This document shows positions 24,440 to 36,689 of a stretch of 64,000 nucleotides of DNA, piece after piece (within the stretch, counting starts at the first letter, position 1; every line of letters starts with the position of its first letter). Origin of the DNA: Druceiella hillmani. Lineage: Eukaryota; Arthropoda; Insecta; Lepidoptera; Hepialidae. A model generated the notes under the pieces. It ran no database searches. It had not been told where the DNA came from and saw only the letters and a list, made by a program, of their open reading frames with translations. The position numbers and the translations under genes are program-made. The stretch covers positions 989,501 through 1,053,500 of the forward strand of contig JAYKKI010000095.1 in assembly GCA_039881145.1 (NCBI GenBank). The letters are read 5' to 3'.

Positions 24440-24730
24440 GTGATCGTGTGGATATCCCTCGCTCGCAAGGTGCTATATCCTCTATGATCAACAAACGCAT
24501 CCCAACAAAGCTATAACTTAGTTTCCATGGAATTCCGAAATGCACGTACAGTGTTTTGATGCTTTTATTTTATTCTCTCATATTAGACACGGAATCGAAA
24601 TCTTTTAATGACGTAGACAAAAATCATTCGTTTAGTTTAAATCCCACGCGGATCGACTTGCTTTCTCTTTCCCGTCCCGCTCCCGTATGTTCCTAAAGCC
24701 CGCCTCTGCCAATAATAGATGTGTTACTTT
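24440..24730. other. Island of balanced composition, unidentified
   Basis: Contains ATCCCTCGCTCGCAAGG, CCCACGCGGATCGACTTG and CCCGTCCCGCTCCCGTATG. No coding frame. It could be a non-coding element or repeat debris. Confidence 0.25.
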
Positions 24731-25754
24731 TCTATCTGACCGTTTGAAATATACGGATGAAATGAAAACTATATACATATAAATTCATGCCAAAATCTTC
24801 AATAGTTTTTAAATTATATCCGTTCGTACAAACAGAGAGACAATATTGTTTTTAACATTAGATACGTTTTTGTATCTAATTTTAAAACACAAAAGTATTA
24901 TTTAAACAGAAAAGTATTTGAAAGCCGAAAATTTTGGAAATAACAAAGAGAAATTTCAACATTATTTACATGGGTAATAGTGCGAACAGAACAACGTGAT
25001 GTATCTTTAATTTGTTTTAATCATTATATTGATTATAGATCACCTCAACTTACTGAAATTAAAAATGATTTTTTTTGTTTTAATGTTTAATTTATAATGT
25101 AATAAAAATTAAATAATATATTGTAACGAATTTTACTAACATGATTCCTATTATAAGAAAAGAAGCGAAGTAGTGTTTTCTAATCCGATATGCGTCGCCA
25201 GGTAGCTAAAATATTTTCCGGTCTCATTAGTGCTACCTTCGGTAAGAAGGTCATAATGAATGTTGCTTGTTTTCTCTAATTTCAGCCTGAGAGCTTACCA
25301 GTTCCAAAAAAACGCCAATAATATCATATATATCACTAACATCCTCGTTTATAATTTGAACAGTTGTCAGTCATTTGCTTCATGTTTGAATTAGGGAAAA
25401 ATAAATGTTTTGAATTTAGGGAAAATTCACAGAAACTCCTTAACACTGTTAACTAAAACTGAAAAGCATATAACGAAATGAGAAAAAAAAATGTCTTACA
25501 CAATTTTAGTCACCTAATCTAATTTTCACTTTCGGTCAAAGTCTAAGACAAATTTGCTAGAAGCAAGAATTTAATGATGCAACTCAATTTTCCTTTATGT
25601 GTTCATCGAACGAAACAAATTGCAAAAAGAAAAGGTTTATTTAATACGCGGAATTAAATGATTGAAGTGTAATAAAAATAAATGATTGTTCCACACATTT
25701 GCCACATTAGAAATAAAATCTTCAAACATAAATATTCAATATTTTCCTGACTAC

Positions 25755-26060
25755 ATGAGAGAAAATCAAGAATGAGTAAAACTCGTGTCCCGAGGGTCTT
25801 ACTATTACATTTTATATATCTTCACCTTTAGGAAGTAAGGATTTTATAAAAATACAAAAATAAAACGGAAGTAGGAAAAAAAGAAATTGATTGTCACGGA
25901 ATAATTCCTCGTAGAAAAACAAATGAATGGCTTTTTTCTTGATTTGTGTTATGAGAGCTTTCCATATACTTAAAAGTTTTATGATCCTAGGTCAGTAGAA
26001 AATCGCTCCTATGGTTTCAATACGTGAGTGAGCGACAAAGTACATAATTTTCATACGACA
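25755..26060 (-). repeat. Dispersed lepidopteran-type repeat, reverse copy
   Basis: Pairs with 405-700: shared AATCAA..TGAGT.AAACTCG, CCCGAGGGTCTTACTATTAC, GTCACGGAATAATTCC and GGTCAGTAG. Non-coding. Confidence 0.6.
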
Positions 26061-26064
26061 GTAA

Positions 26065-28640
26065 CTTTGTTTTACATTGATTGAGAAACTTGAATTGTTA
26101 ACAGGATTTTTGTGTGATAATAAACCTTTGATTCTATTTGATGTATTAAACTATTTGATGTAAGTTTCAACTTGAAAACTCTGAAAGTGATGACTCTAAA
26201 GTGATGAATCAGTTTTTAATTGTGTCAACGGAGCTTTAAAATTATTAATTTCATCGTCAACTTTTGTTAAATCAACACGAAAAATAATTTTCAATTCCAC
26301 GACAATGCAAATTTCCATAAATTGGAGTTTAAAAAGTAAAAGGTCGGTATAAGCATGCTACCTACCTATATCGTCTCGTGAAATGAAGGCCTGATTTATT
26401 TTGCTTGTAAAAAAATATTATACAATTCTGATATAATATAATAACAAAATTGTATAGGTAGACTTATAAATTGTTTAAATGATTGAGCTCATAATTCACT
26501 AATGATGGCAGCATGCACAATCCGCGTCCTACGCCAACTGCTGTATGAACGCGTTATTCGTATTTTATGAAAAGAACTCTAATTAGAACAAACTAAGAAA
26601 ACGAATTATGCCATATTATTTAGCCTATACATTATAAAAATACGTCTAACCTTTGTAATAGAAACTCATTGAAAAAATCCTTAGGAATTTTTTAAAATTG
26701 TTTTCTATTTTTTCTACACCAAATTTTTAACTGAGCTCGTAAAATAACATAAAAAAGCTGATTTGTAAGAAACTACCAAATAAACAATTTAATCAAAATA
26801 TGACTCATGGTTTATGTATTATACTCTACGATGGACACATCGACACAGACATTTTTTTTCAGTTGATCTTCTTAGATTTCAATGTGATTTCAAACATGGA
26901 ATCCTTATAATTTCGTAATGTCCACTCGTCCATCCGCCACAGCCTCACAGTTTCTACAATTTTAGATCTGTGTGTATAATTTTGTACAAGTAGAAGGAGA
27001 TACCTATTAATGTGTATCAAAATATTAAAAGAAACGTTTTTACGGGTGGTGAATAATGAATTTGAAACATTGGAACGGTATATAAAAATTTGGGTTATTT
27101 CCATAATCTCTGACCAAAACATTAATTGAATTCATCTTCGAAGTATTTTATTAATATCTGCATTATTATTTTTTATATTATCTGCTTAAATTTTAAATTA
27201 TTAAAGTAAAGGAAAATGTCATTCATTAGTTTTACATTTGTAGTTAAAAAATGGATTCTGTAAAAACCTTGATTTCGGAAATGATTCAGCAGGAGTAAAC
27301 AAATAAGAGCCCTCCATTTTCCTCCATCCTTTCATCAATTTGTTATTTTTAGGTTTCGTATAATTAAAATGTAAAAACTTTTTTTAAAGAAAGAGTTATA
27401 TATTTTAATCACTCCCTTTACGTAGTTAAGTAGTAAGTATTATTTTGAACATATTTTGCCAAAAATAACTTTTGAAATTTATTGGGTTACAGAGAAGCGT
27501 GCCGCGCGAATGATGCCATGGCAGTCCAGGCTAATGTGCTGGGCAAATAATTCAGTCTTTAATTTGACAATGTATTTTTCCAAATTTTAGGTTCATTGCC
27601 CTGCTCTCCTTTAAATAATAGCATAACTATATTTACGACTCTATTTTTGAGGTAAAAAAGGGAATTATTTAAATTCTATGGATAAGTGAATTTTTCATGT
27701 TTTTTTACATATATAATTGCAGTAATTTTGAGAAATATCTAATAACTCAATAATTCAAAAACAAATTTGCAAACAAAAAACGCGTTATTACATTGTAGCA
27801 AAATGTATTAAATATAATTAAAAATACTTCAGTTTCAAAATAAGCTATAGCAAGACTTCATATTTCAAATTAAGTCGCTTGACTGAAGTGTTTTCACAAT
27901 TAATTTTCATTGGAATACACGTTTATCTTGCTCTTTTATAATTTAGCAGAAAAATATAATTTTCTATTTCTAAATTAATTGAAAATTAGTATTGGGCTGC
28001 AAAAAAAAGAAAAATACAATTTCAGGGAAGACCAGTTAATAACGAATTCTGTGTAGTCGTTTGAAGTAATTATTTCGTTCAAATATTCAATTAACTTCTT
28101 AAGACTTGATAAGTCGATGGTAGTCGATATTTGAAATATTTTAACTTTATTTATAAATTAGTCTAACTTATTTTTCATAATTCTCATTATATTAATATTA
28201 TAACCGAAACTACGTTGTCATAAACGTGTTTGAAAATATACTCATTAATTTACTTGCACAATTTTAATAATAGTGGCCTGGTGTGTTGACACGCGACAGA
28301 CAGTCTTGCGGTGCCGCATGATTACTACTTTACAAGAAATTTAATATCCACCTACCATGGAACTGCTGTTACTATATTTACCAGTATTATCCTTCGGCTA
28401 TACTTATGAAATTATCAATTTCGTTATTCTTTCCTTTAGATAACTTTGCTTTGCATATATTTTTTTAACTGTTGGGTAATTTGGTTTAGTTATCAATATC
28501 CAACCCGAAATCCTCTAATATTAATTTAATTATTAAATATATACATGCATACGAAAACTGGTGACAAAAATTAAAAAGTTAATAAACATTTTTAATAACA
28601 TTTTATAAAAATTCAAACGCATTCAATCAATTTCCCAAAT
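26065..28640. other. Mostly AT-rich DNA without a recognised gene
   Basis: Short GC-richer patches occur at 26505-26560 and 27495-27545. A minus-strand open frame at 26859-27122 includes a run resembling the CTGTC words of the GGTTCCG repeat group and is probably repeat debris. Confidence 0.45.
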
Positions 28641-28649
28641 ATTATCAAG

Positions 28650-29470
28650 GGCATTAAATAAATTTTTCTACCAATATAAAGGGGAAAGTTTTGTTTGTAT
28701 TTTGAGAATTCATGTAAAAACTACTCCTCCAACTAACATATAATTTTCACAATATTAGAGCTTATAATTTTCAAATTACTGTAGGTAATATAATACGGAC
28801 GTATATTATGAAATATAGAAGGCCAATTAATCTATAGTTAAATTTATATAATGAAATATAAAAGTCCAATTAATATATAGTAAGTTCAATTGCACCTAAT
28901 CAGTTTTTCTAATATCATAAAGGGGAAAGTTTTGTTTATTTGTTGAACAGCCACCTGAAGATGTTGTAATACAACGAAACCTACGCACCAGTTCTGTAGA
29001 ACTTAAAGAAAGTAGAAATAATACTACATCACGTAGTTTTATTTAATTGTGAATAATGAATTTCTACAAAATTAACGCCAAATATACTCAAAGTTCAATT
29101 AATCTATATAAAAGTTCAATTGAATTCAATTAATTTCGTTAATATTTTAAACAGGAATATTTCGTTTATATTTTTTTTATGAGAATTCACGTAAAAACTA
29201 CTGCTCAAGTTGACATGTAACTGATATAATATAGGAGCTTATAATTTTAAAAATACCAGAGATTATATAATATATACCTACATCCGTTGTGAAATATAAA
29301 AGTTTTGTTAATCAATGTAAAAATGCAATTACATTAAATCAATTTCTCTAATATTGTAAAGTGGAAAGGTTTGTTTATTTGTTTTTAGGAATTTGCGTAG
29401 AAACTACATCCCCAATTGACATGCAACTTGCACAGTATAAGAACATATAATTTTCAAAATGCCATAGATA
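28650..29470. repeat. Degenerate direct repeats of a roughly 210-240-bp unit
   Basis: The block AAGGGGAAAGTTTTGTTT recurs at about 28679, 28919, 29150 (altered) and 29358. It is followed each time by a GAATTCA(C/T)GTAAAAACTACT-like word and then GCTTATAATTTTCAAA. The unit resembles the start of a widespread insect repeat with the phrase AAACTACTGGACCGATTT (compare 61955). A copy of the hammerhead-bearing element interrupts the array at 28951-29086. Confidence 0.75.
28951..29086 (+). mobile_element. Hammerhead-bearing repeat, copy D (cleavage side lost)
   Basis: Begins exactly at helix I (CCACCTGAAGATG) and keeps CTGAAGA, helix II GTTGT/ACAAC and GAAAC. The next bases are CTACGCACC instead of CTAGGTCGTGG, so the GTC cleavage triplet and the 3' strand of helix I are gone. 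The rest matches copy C base for base over long runs, through AATGAATTTCTACAAAATTA and on to CCAAATATA. It is inserted in the degenerate repeat array at 28650-29470. Confidence 0.8.
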
Positions 29471-29861
29471 ATACAATATATACATATATAGTGAAATTAT
29501 TGAGATATAGATAACGATTTCAACGTTGTCAGAGAAAAAGTAGCTGGTCCGAGCGCTTTCATTAGGAATGCTGACAAAACTATTTCCGATACGCTGACGC
29601 TACGTAGGAAGGAATTTTAATTCTCATAAACGTTTACAGAAAAATCTAATGCCAGGTACATAGGTATATTTTATATACTCGTACAAGCCGGAACAAAAGC
29701 TCAAACTTTAATAAGTTTTGTTCCAAAATTGGAAAAAAAATATTAAAATTAAAATTAGGTCGATTTATTAATCCTTATCAACAATAGTTATTTTAAGAAT
29801 TTTTCATAGATAAAAATTGCTCTTTCCACGTTATGAATTGATTTCCATTGTATTTCTCTTG

Positions 29862-29917
29862 AAAACCATCGTATTTCTCTTAATCTACTAATTGATTAAG
29901 AGAAATATAATGGTTTT
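29862..29917. repeat. 24-bp imperfect inverted repeat
   Basis: AAAACCATCGTATTTCTC..AATC pairs with GATTAAGAGAAATATAATGG.. across an 8-base loop with few mismatches. The left arm is itself a near copy of the preceding TTCCATTGTATTTCTCTT. Confidence 0.75.
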
Positions 29918-29929
29918 TGAAAGTAATCA

Positions 29930-31560
29930 AAACTAGCAGTTCGTATTGTGATCTCGTTTGGTGTGATCTAAAATTTTCATATTTATTCTAAGAATATTTA
30001 ACAATTGTAAATTGGAATAGGCAATAAAAACTAAAAGAGAAATGGTTTATCAAAAAAGTACTAGTAAATAATTAATTAAACTTGACCGACAATGGACAGA
30101 CAGAGCTGGACAAAAGAAGTCTTTAACTGGATCTAGAGAAAATGCAAAAACGGAAGATAGTCAGCTGAAAAAGTTTTAGAATTTTCTTCATCCAGTAGTG
30201 TACTGAAAATAATTGACAATTTTAGCAAGCTTACAATACTTACAAGTGTTTCTCCTCTTTTTAATTCACTGCAAAAATAAGTAAATTGTCCAAAATCATC
30301 AAAGAAACTTTAAAATGTTCTTATCATTTCTGTAATATAAGTAAATTTTTAAATACCCTATATGCGTTTCGTGAGAAAAATCAATTTAAAAAAAATTAAA
30401 TAACTAGAAGTATTCTCATCTATTTATAATTACATATATGTATATATCTCGCTATGTATGGAATGCAAAAAGCTTAATTAAGTAATAGTTTGGCTGTTTT
30501 AGAGTAATTGAAATATATAAAAAGGATATAGCAAATGATTTGGAGCCTTCCTTTTTTTTTAAGTTGCTTAAATAATTTAGGGTATTAAAGGACTCTGCGA
30601 TCTAAAAGGATAGGATAAAAACAGAGACACTGTCCAACTGAGGTGTTTTTTTGCATTTAAAGTAATTTTCATGCATAATGGGATCATTAACATTAAATCC
30701 TAATAAAATTTGAAAATAAGGTCTGTTATTGCACTATTTGCATTGTCGAATTTAATTTTTTGAAACACGCAACAAAGCGGGTTCCGCAGTTGGCAGTATC
30801 TATTGAGATTACGAATGAAAATAAACTGAACTATTTATATTTAAAGATCTAAGCAAATGTTGGTATCTAGAACTTTAAAAAAAATCCATGCATACAGATC
30901 TAGAATCACAGAAACGATGAAAATTTTACTGACTGATGGACTGAGGATATAAGATAGGGAATAAAAATGTAACGGTTCTTTATTTAACTAGGGAAATTAA
31001 TTTTAAAAAATCAAATAATAAACATATTTAAAATGTTTTGTTTATAGACTTAAATATGTTTTATGTATATAAATAATTTTACAAAATAACAAAACTTTCT
31101 ACTTTTATACTTCCTGGTTTTATTTAGATTCTCACACAAGTTTCTACATTTTTAAGTTTTTATTTATCGCTTTCAAATAATATTGATACACATGGTCAGC
31201 AGCAAGTCTCATGAGCTCCTTACGAAAGCAATTATTATGTTATTTTTGAAACAAATACTTGAGAAGCAAATTTCTTCAGGTTCATAAAGCTAGCGCCTCT
31301 AGTTTCATAATGCTATCGCCTCTAGTTTTTTGGATATGCAGACATCTATGCCGAATAATCCATGCCAATATTTAGTAGTCAGTTAATTTTCAGAATCTTA
31401 TATCGCGTGAATATAAAATAGTTTCCGAAGTCTATAAAATTGATTGGAACCAAGATCGTCTTACTTAAATAAAAATAAAATTTGTTAATTACGAATAGAA
31501 CCCGCATAGCGAGTATTCCACACACCCTCCATAATAGTATTTATTCCCTTGTAAATGAAT
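29930..31560. other. AT-rich DNA, scraps of repeats only
   Basis: 30750-30985 has reversed landmarks of the GGTTCCG repeat group (GGACTGAGGATATAAG, AACGGTTCTTTATT). Otherwise nothing is supported. Confidence 0.4.
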
Positions 31561-31599
31561 TCCCTTGTAAATACTGCTTTAAATACCATTCAAAAACTT

Positions 31600-33400
31600 A
31601 TTGTATTTGAATCGGTTAATTTAACATTCAGGTATAAATACGGTTATCGTTAAAATCGAAAAAAAATTGTGGAGATCAGGTCAAAAATAGTTTTTTTCTT
31701 ATGACTGTTCAGTTACTTATTTTACATTAGATAGTATTCTTATAATAAATTATATTTTCTGTTTTTTTTCTGTTGCCGTTAATAATTTGCAAAAATATAA
31801 CATTATTTTATGGAAACATCATGAGGTTGACAACTGATTGTTCTAAAATGCTAAATAATTTAATCGAAGTTTGCTTTCGATAACAATTATTTCGAATGAG
31901 TTCGAAGTAAAAAAAAAATAAAACAAGTTAAACAATTAATTATGATTGTGTAGCATAAGTTATTGTTTTCTAGCTAAGGTGATATGAAGAGAACACGATT
32001 TATGTGAACAAATTTAAAACACACGAATTTTTCTATTTACAAATTGTTTCCATATATTGATATATAAAATATTATGCGAGTGTTCTTTTGATTCTTATGA
32101 TTAATGAATCAGGAAATTTCGTTTTTATGTAAGTTTATACAGCAGATTCTTAGCCAGACTATTTCTTTGTCAAACATACTTGATGGACACTTTATAGATT
32201 TATATATAAAAATACTTCATGAAGACGGTTATTTGATGAACTTGTTTTTGATGTGATCATTTTTGTATAATTGTTTACTCTTTGGGAATGAACGATTCTA
32301 AGGTTTGATAAAAAATGAAGCCTATACATGAGATTAGTTACCTGATCTTAGAAAAATTGTATAATAATTACTTACAATAAAAATATGTTTCAAAAAACTT
32401 ACAGTAATTCAATAAGGATGAAACGACTATATCTGTTTGTCTCTAGACATTTATGTTTATAATTGTTAAATAATTTGAATTTGTCTTTCAATTCTGAATT
32501 AGACGATTATTACTACATAAATGTCGATATCGATTTTTTTAATAAATATCAATACATTATAAATAAAGCGTTCATATTTTCAACGGTTTTTTGGTAAGTT
32601 TCGCATCAAAGTTAATCAAATAAATTCATTGGAAAAAAATTTTGGTGTTTTTAAAATCATATCTTTTTCTAAAATATTACCTGATAAAATGTTACCTTTG
32701 TTTATTAGTTTTATATTTGACTTATTTTTCTTTTTTAATGTGATTGATTAAATGGTGATCAGTAAAAAATAGTCTTACAGTACTCTAAAGTTTTATTTTC
32801 AAAATGTTTTTCTCGTTATCACTGTATTACAGAGTAGATTTATCTCAACGGAAAATATTCGGTTGCCAAGATATTCACACTTACCCCATTTGGGGTAATT
32901 TCTTCTTGGTAATTATAATTCAGATTTATAGATTATTTTGTAGTACCCACGACACATTTATTAGAAGATTCGTAAATGACTACCTATATAAGTTCATAAT
33001 AAAATAATGAATTAATTAATATATTTCATTTGATATAGAACATTTATCTAATAATCAGTTAATTAATTTAGGTATAAATGACTGGTAACAGATATACCAT
33101 ATTAACTAAATTCAAAGTATTTTGAAAAGTTTTTACATTATCCATAGTTAATAACCCGCTATTATAATGTTTGGCTCTTTGTTACTATTTGCCGCTAGAT
33201 AGTTTAAATTTATTCGACTGCTTCTTATTGTTATTTGTCTAGACCACAGTTATACAGAGCTTGATATATTAAATTTGAGTCGTTACAACTAATGTAATAT
33301 CTCTGTAAAGTTATCCATGCTATCGGATTGAAATGTTTAATGTTTGCAGTATTTTACTCTACGAAGTATTTGAAAAGGTGTTTCTCATGTACAAAGTTTT
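31600..33400. repeat. Copy 1 of a large direct duplication
   Basis: Colinear with 48390-50350 at an offset that drifts from about 16.78 to 16.98 kb. Anchors include AATCGGTTAA..CATTCAGGTA (31610/48405), TTGCA.AAAATAT with ATGGAAACAT (31800/48580), AGTGTTCTTTTG.TTCTTATG (32080/48884), TTGATGAA.TTGTTTTTGA (32235/49130) and CTATGAAGTATTTGAAAAG-like (33360/50320). Divergence is moderate and indels are frequent. No open frame is conserved between the copies, so the block is probably non-coding. Confidence 0.85.
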
Positions 33401-33419
33401 AAAAGATTAATTATTTTAA

Positions 33420-35500
33420 TATTTACCAATTAGCATTCTACCTATTTCTCTTATTCAACTTACTTACAGTATCATAAAACACATGTTACCTTGGTAGTAT
33501 AAGGTGTTAAAAAGAAGAAAATCTATGTCATAGAATTAAACAGCTCTTGTTAATGTTTTGTTAAGTCATCGGCACATTGTGTCATAGGATTAAAACAACT
33601 AATAACCACTCTCCATAATCAAATTCGTATATTTTTAGAAGAAACTGAAAGAAATATCAAGATTGTTCGACATTTCCAAAATTCCTATCGCTTGAGTCAA
33701 TGTTAACGCGTTAAAATATTGGCTGATGAAAATAAACTATGGACTTAATTCTCTTACGTAATAATTAGATGCATAAAGCGTTGCCAACTACTATATCGCG
33801 AGATTATCAATATACTTATTTATTAGCTTGAGAAATGTATGATCAAGAGCAATTCCTGTGGGAATTGTAAAGAATTACATCCGACCATATACATTATAAA
33901 AAGTGAAGGAAAAAAATGAGACCAGTAATTGAATTTATAAAAAAATGTATTAAACTTTTTTAATCTTTTCCTCAATAGGAGTATATAAGTTATTCCATAC
34001 GAACATTCGATGACTGAATTCCTTCAAGGAATCTCCAGGATTGAAGCTTGAACAAAGTCACAATACACTCAATTTCATGGAAATAGTTGAAATGTCCCGT
34101 GAGAAATCCTGATATCCTATGAGCTTTTTGCCAAATTGCGATGATATGATTAAGAAATGTTAGATATTCATCAATAATCACAATGCAGGATTTCGGCGGA
34201 TTAACTATATCTTTTGAGCGCCGTTCCATTCAACTTATAAGTGTGCACCAAAGAAACAAGTAGGGGATAATGAGTAACAATTGATAATTTGCTCACATTA
34301 AAATGCAGCTTATAGTTTAGATTCCATTGAGTATCTGAGTCGATATTACTTCGAATATCTATAAAATATCAAAATGCTTTTGCATCTACAAGAAAAGATT
34401 CATGGGCAAAGAGAATGTAACTGCGGGCAAGCTTTATGACCACTCTTATGAGGTTGTACAAGGTACCATTTCAAATGAAGTATGATGATTTTAAAGGCAA
34501 AGTAAAATTTTTGAAATTAACTAGAGTTATGCCTCTAAAATTTCATTGTAACTTTATTCAGTAATCTTATAATGGTTATTTATTGATCCGCTAACTTTTC
34601 CATTTTCTCTTTGACCCTGAAATTTTTCATAGACTTCATAATTAATTACATGGCTTTAATTTAGTGGAGAAAAGTACCCAAAATAGTCGAAATCTATACC
34701 GAGCCTCATACCTAGTTTGCCTTGTCGTTTGTATTTATTAATTCTGAAAATACTTTGGTTCGTGCATTTCGACCTTCTACTTTGGTAGCTTGGTAGCTTG
34801 GTTATTCCCTTTCATATGGTCTTGTGATAGAGTATATGTAACTCTCAACCATTATACTGGCGTTGTAGATCCTATTAAGTAAGTAGCGTTTTGATATTTG
34901 TGTGTGTCTTCGCTTTCCACGTATTTCCTTTCGCTGAAATATTGAGCAAAATTAAAAATATAATTAAATGTGACACAAATGAACTGGTAAAAGTATTTTT
35001 GAAGTATTGTGAATGATGAATTTTATTTATGGGGTATGTGAAATAGATATTTTATATCATTACATAAATTTTTTTAAGAAAATGGCGTCTTTTTTTCAAG
35101 AAAAAAATACTGGCGTCTTTTTTGCTTAATAGAAATGAAATTTATAAAATTTAAATTGTATATAAAGCTTGAATTTTCCTATTTTAAAATACACATTACA
35201 TAAAATATAATGTGAAACCGATCAATAACAATTATACTATAAGAAGAAAAATTTTTCTGTAAATATCAACTATTATTTCATTTTACAATAGGATAATTTC
35301 TCCCAACATTCTCTACTACATTATTCTTATAAAATTTTCTAGGGCTGTATCTAAGTTGGTTAAAAAATGTTGTTCCCATTTTTTAAAGTGAAGCGTAAAT
35401 ATTTCCATACTGCCGCTTCGCAAGTGTAAGTGTCTCACGTAATATACCGCACGGCGCAAACTGCAGATAAAATATCAACGTTAGATCGGATAAGACTAAT
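33420..35500. other. AT-rich DNA with a minus-strand frame of unknown status
   Basis: A 79-codon minus-strand open frame lies at 33990-34229 (starts MERRSKDIVNPPKS). Its base composition is more balanced than its surroundings, but there is no recognisable domain, splice site or neighbour. It may be transposon debris. The remainder shows nothing. Confidence 0.35.
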
Positions 35501-35785
35501 ACATAATATACGCTAGTATTAATACTAGTATTAATATTGATAAATTAAATATTCTATAAATTAACTATATCAATATTTATCAAAATTTTAAATAAATGTA
35601 TACTTTCCTCTATTAGTAATGATGCAATGGGCTGTTGTTTCAGAGTTTAATAATGAAATTTTTGGTGGATCTTTTTACCTTTGACAAGAAACTTGATGTT
35701 ACTTTAAATCAGAAAATTTATCAAACAGACGTCGTTTATGCAACTGTAAATTTATTGTTTGTAATTATTATAATAGTAAGCAGAC

Positions 35786-35826
35786 AGTGATTTGAATCAC
35801 TATATAGACAGTGATTTGAATCACTG
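35786..35826. repeat. Duplicated 16-bp palindrome
   Basis: AGTGATTTGAATCACT, itself an inverted repeat (7-bp arms around TG), occurs at 35786 and again at 35810, separated by ATATAGAC. Confidence 0.85.
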
Positions 35827-35917
35827 TATGGTTCAAATTTGAGGCTTATTAAAGAATATTGTATTCCATAATTTTTTTAAATTTTTTAGACCTGGTTTAG
35901 TTAGCGCATAGTTTTAT

Positions 35918-36109
35918 TTATCTTAGTTTAATACTTTTAGCTAGCTTTTTTAATTTAGCTATATTTTGTTCAGTTACAGGTAATACAACAATTATCATCA
36001 GAGTTGGATAAATATTTGAAAATATTAATCGCTGATGTGTATGTCCTTTGAGAAAAAGCATAAGTCCATTCGATCCAGTAAGTTCTCCTTGAACGTTGCT
36101 ATTGAGCAA
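35918..36109 (-). pseudogene. Possible hAT-type transposase C-terminal scrap
   Basis: The minus-strand frame contains IYPTLMIIVVLPVTEQNI followed by KLKKLAKSIKLR. This loosely follows the hAT dimerisation region (a hydrophobic run ending LP/IPVT, then ERSFSKLKLIK..LR). The ERSF part is missing and the frame is short. Weak call; chance resemblance is possible. Confidence 0.2.
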
Positions 36110-36305
36110 CGAGCTACTCGTTATTTATCGTCTCCAATATTGAACCTGTAATATGCCGTTCTGCGCTTATATTACTTTAACTTCGTCATTGTACTCTAAT
36201 ATTAGCTCGTGAGATATTTGTGTTTACGCTCAGCTCTCTCCACTTTATTGAAAGTGAATGGCAGCATTGAAACTTAGGCGATGCGTAGGTGGAGTAAAAT
36301 GTTCA
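36060..36305. repeat. Unclassified dispersed repeat, copy 1
   Basis: Matches 52570-52815 with conserved runs GAGCAACG, TTATTTATCGTC, CTTCGTCATTGTAC, ATATTAGCTC, TTGTGTTT.CGCTCAGCTC and TCTCC.CTTTATTG. GC-richer than its flanks. It has no open frame shared by the two copies and no tRNA-type promoter boxes that I can see. Confidence 0.85.
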
Positions 36306-36420
36306 ATATTATCCTCGCGATTTATTGGACAGATGCACCAAATTTCAAAAAGTTAAATGAAAATGCACACACCATTTTAATATAAATTTATTTAAAATAA
36401 ACTATAATAAAAAGCATTGT

Positions 36421-36600
36421 ATCTATTTAGAATTTCGTATTCTAAAAAGAAAAGCAGAACTCACATCACTCATTTATCCATCTGCCCGTCTGTCGAGGTC
36501 GGTGCGCTCAGAAATCACTTAGGATAAATACTCGTAATTTGCTTAAACTCAAAAATGTGTATATGGTTAAATTTGGATGTGGGTATTTTTTTTGAGGGCA
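36421..36600 (+). repeat. Dispersed lepidopteran-type repeat, 5' part
   Basis: AATTTCGTATTCTAAAAAG then CATCTGCCCGTCTGTCGAGG keep the order of the GGTTCCGTACC..CTGTCTGTC landmarks. Decayed. Confidence 0.4.
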
Positions 36601-36689
36601 AATTTATTTTTATATTTTTTTTCGGTTCAACTTACAATTGGGTAATCGGCAAGTAAAAAATAAGTTTATCGGAAATATTTCAAAGTGAA

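Noticed and set aside
26859..27122. 87-codon minus-strand frame
   Set aside because: Part of it overlaps words of the dispersed GGTTCCG repeat; no protein family features.
33990..34229. 79-codon minus-strand frame as a host gene
   Set aside because: Composition is mildly coding-like but no domain, splice site or duplicate supports it; kept only as a note in the region entry.
33400..36060. Extending the large duplication to join the 36.1/52.6-kb repeat pair
   Set aside because: Spacing is similar in both places (about 4.2-4.5 kb), but I found no matching anchors in between, so the two similarities are kept separate.
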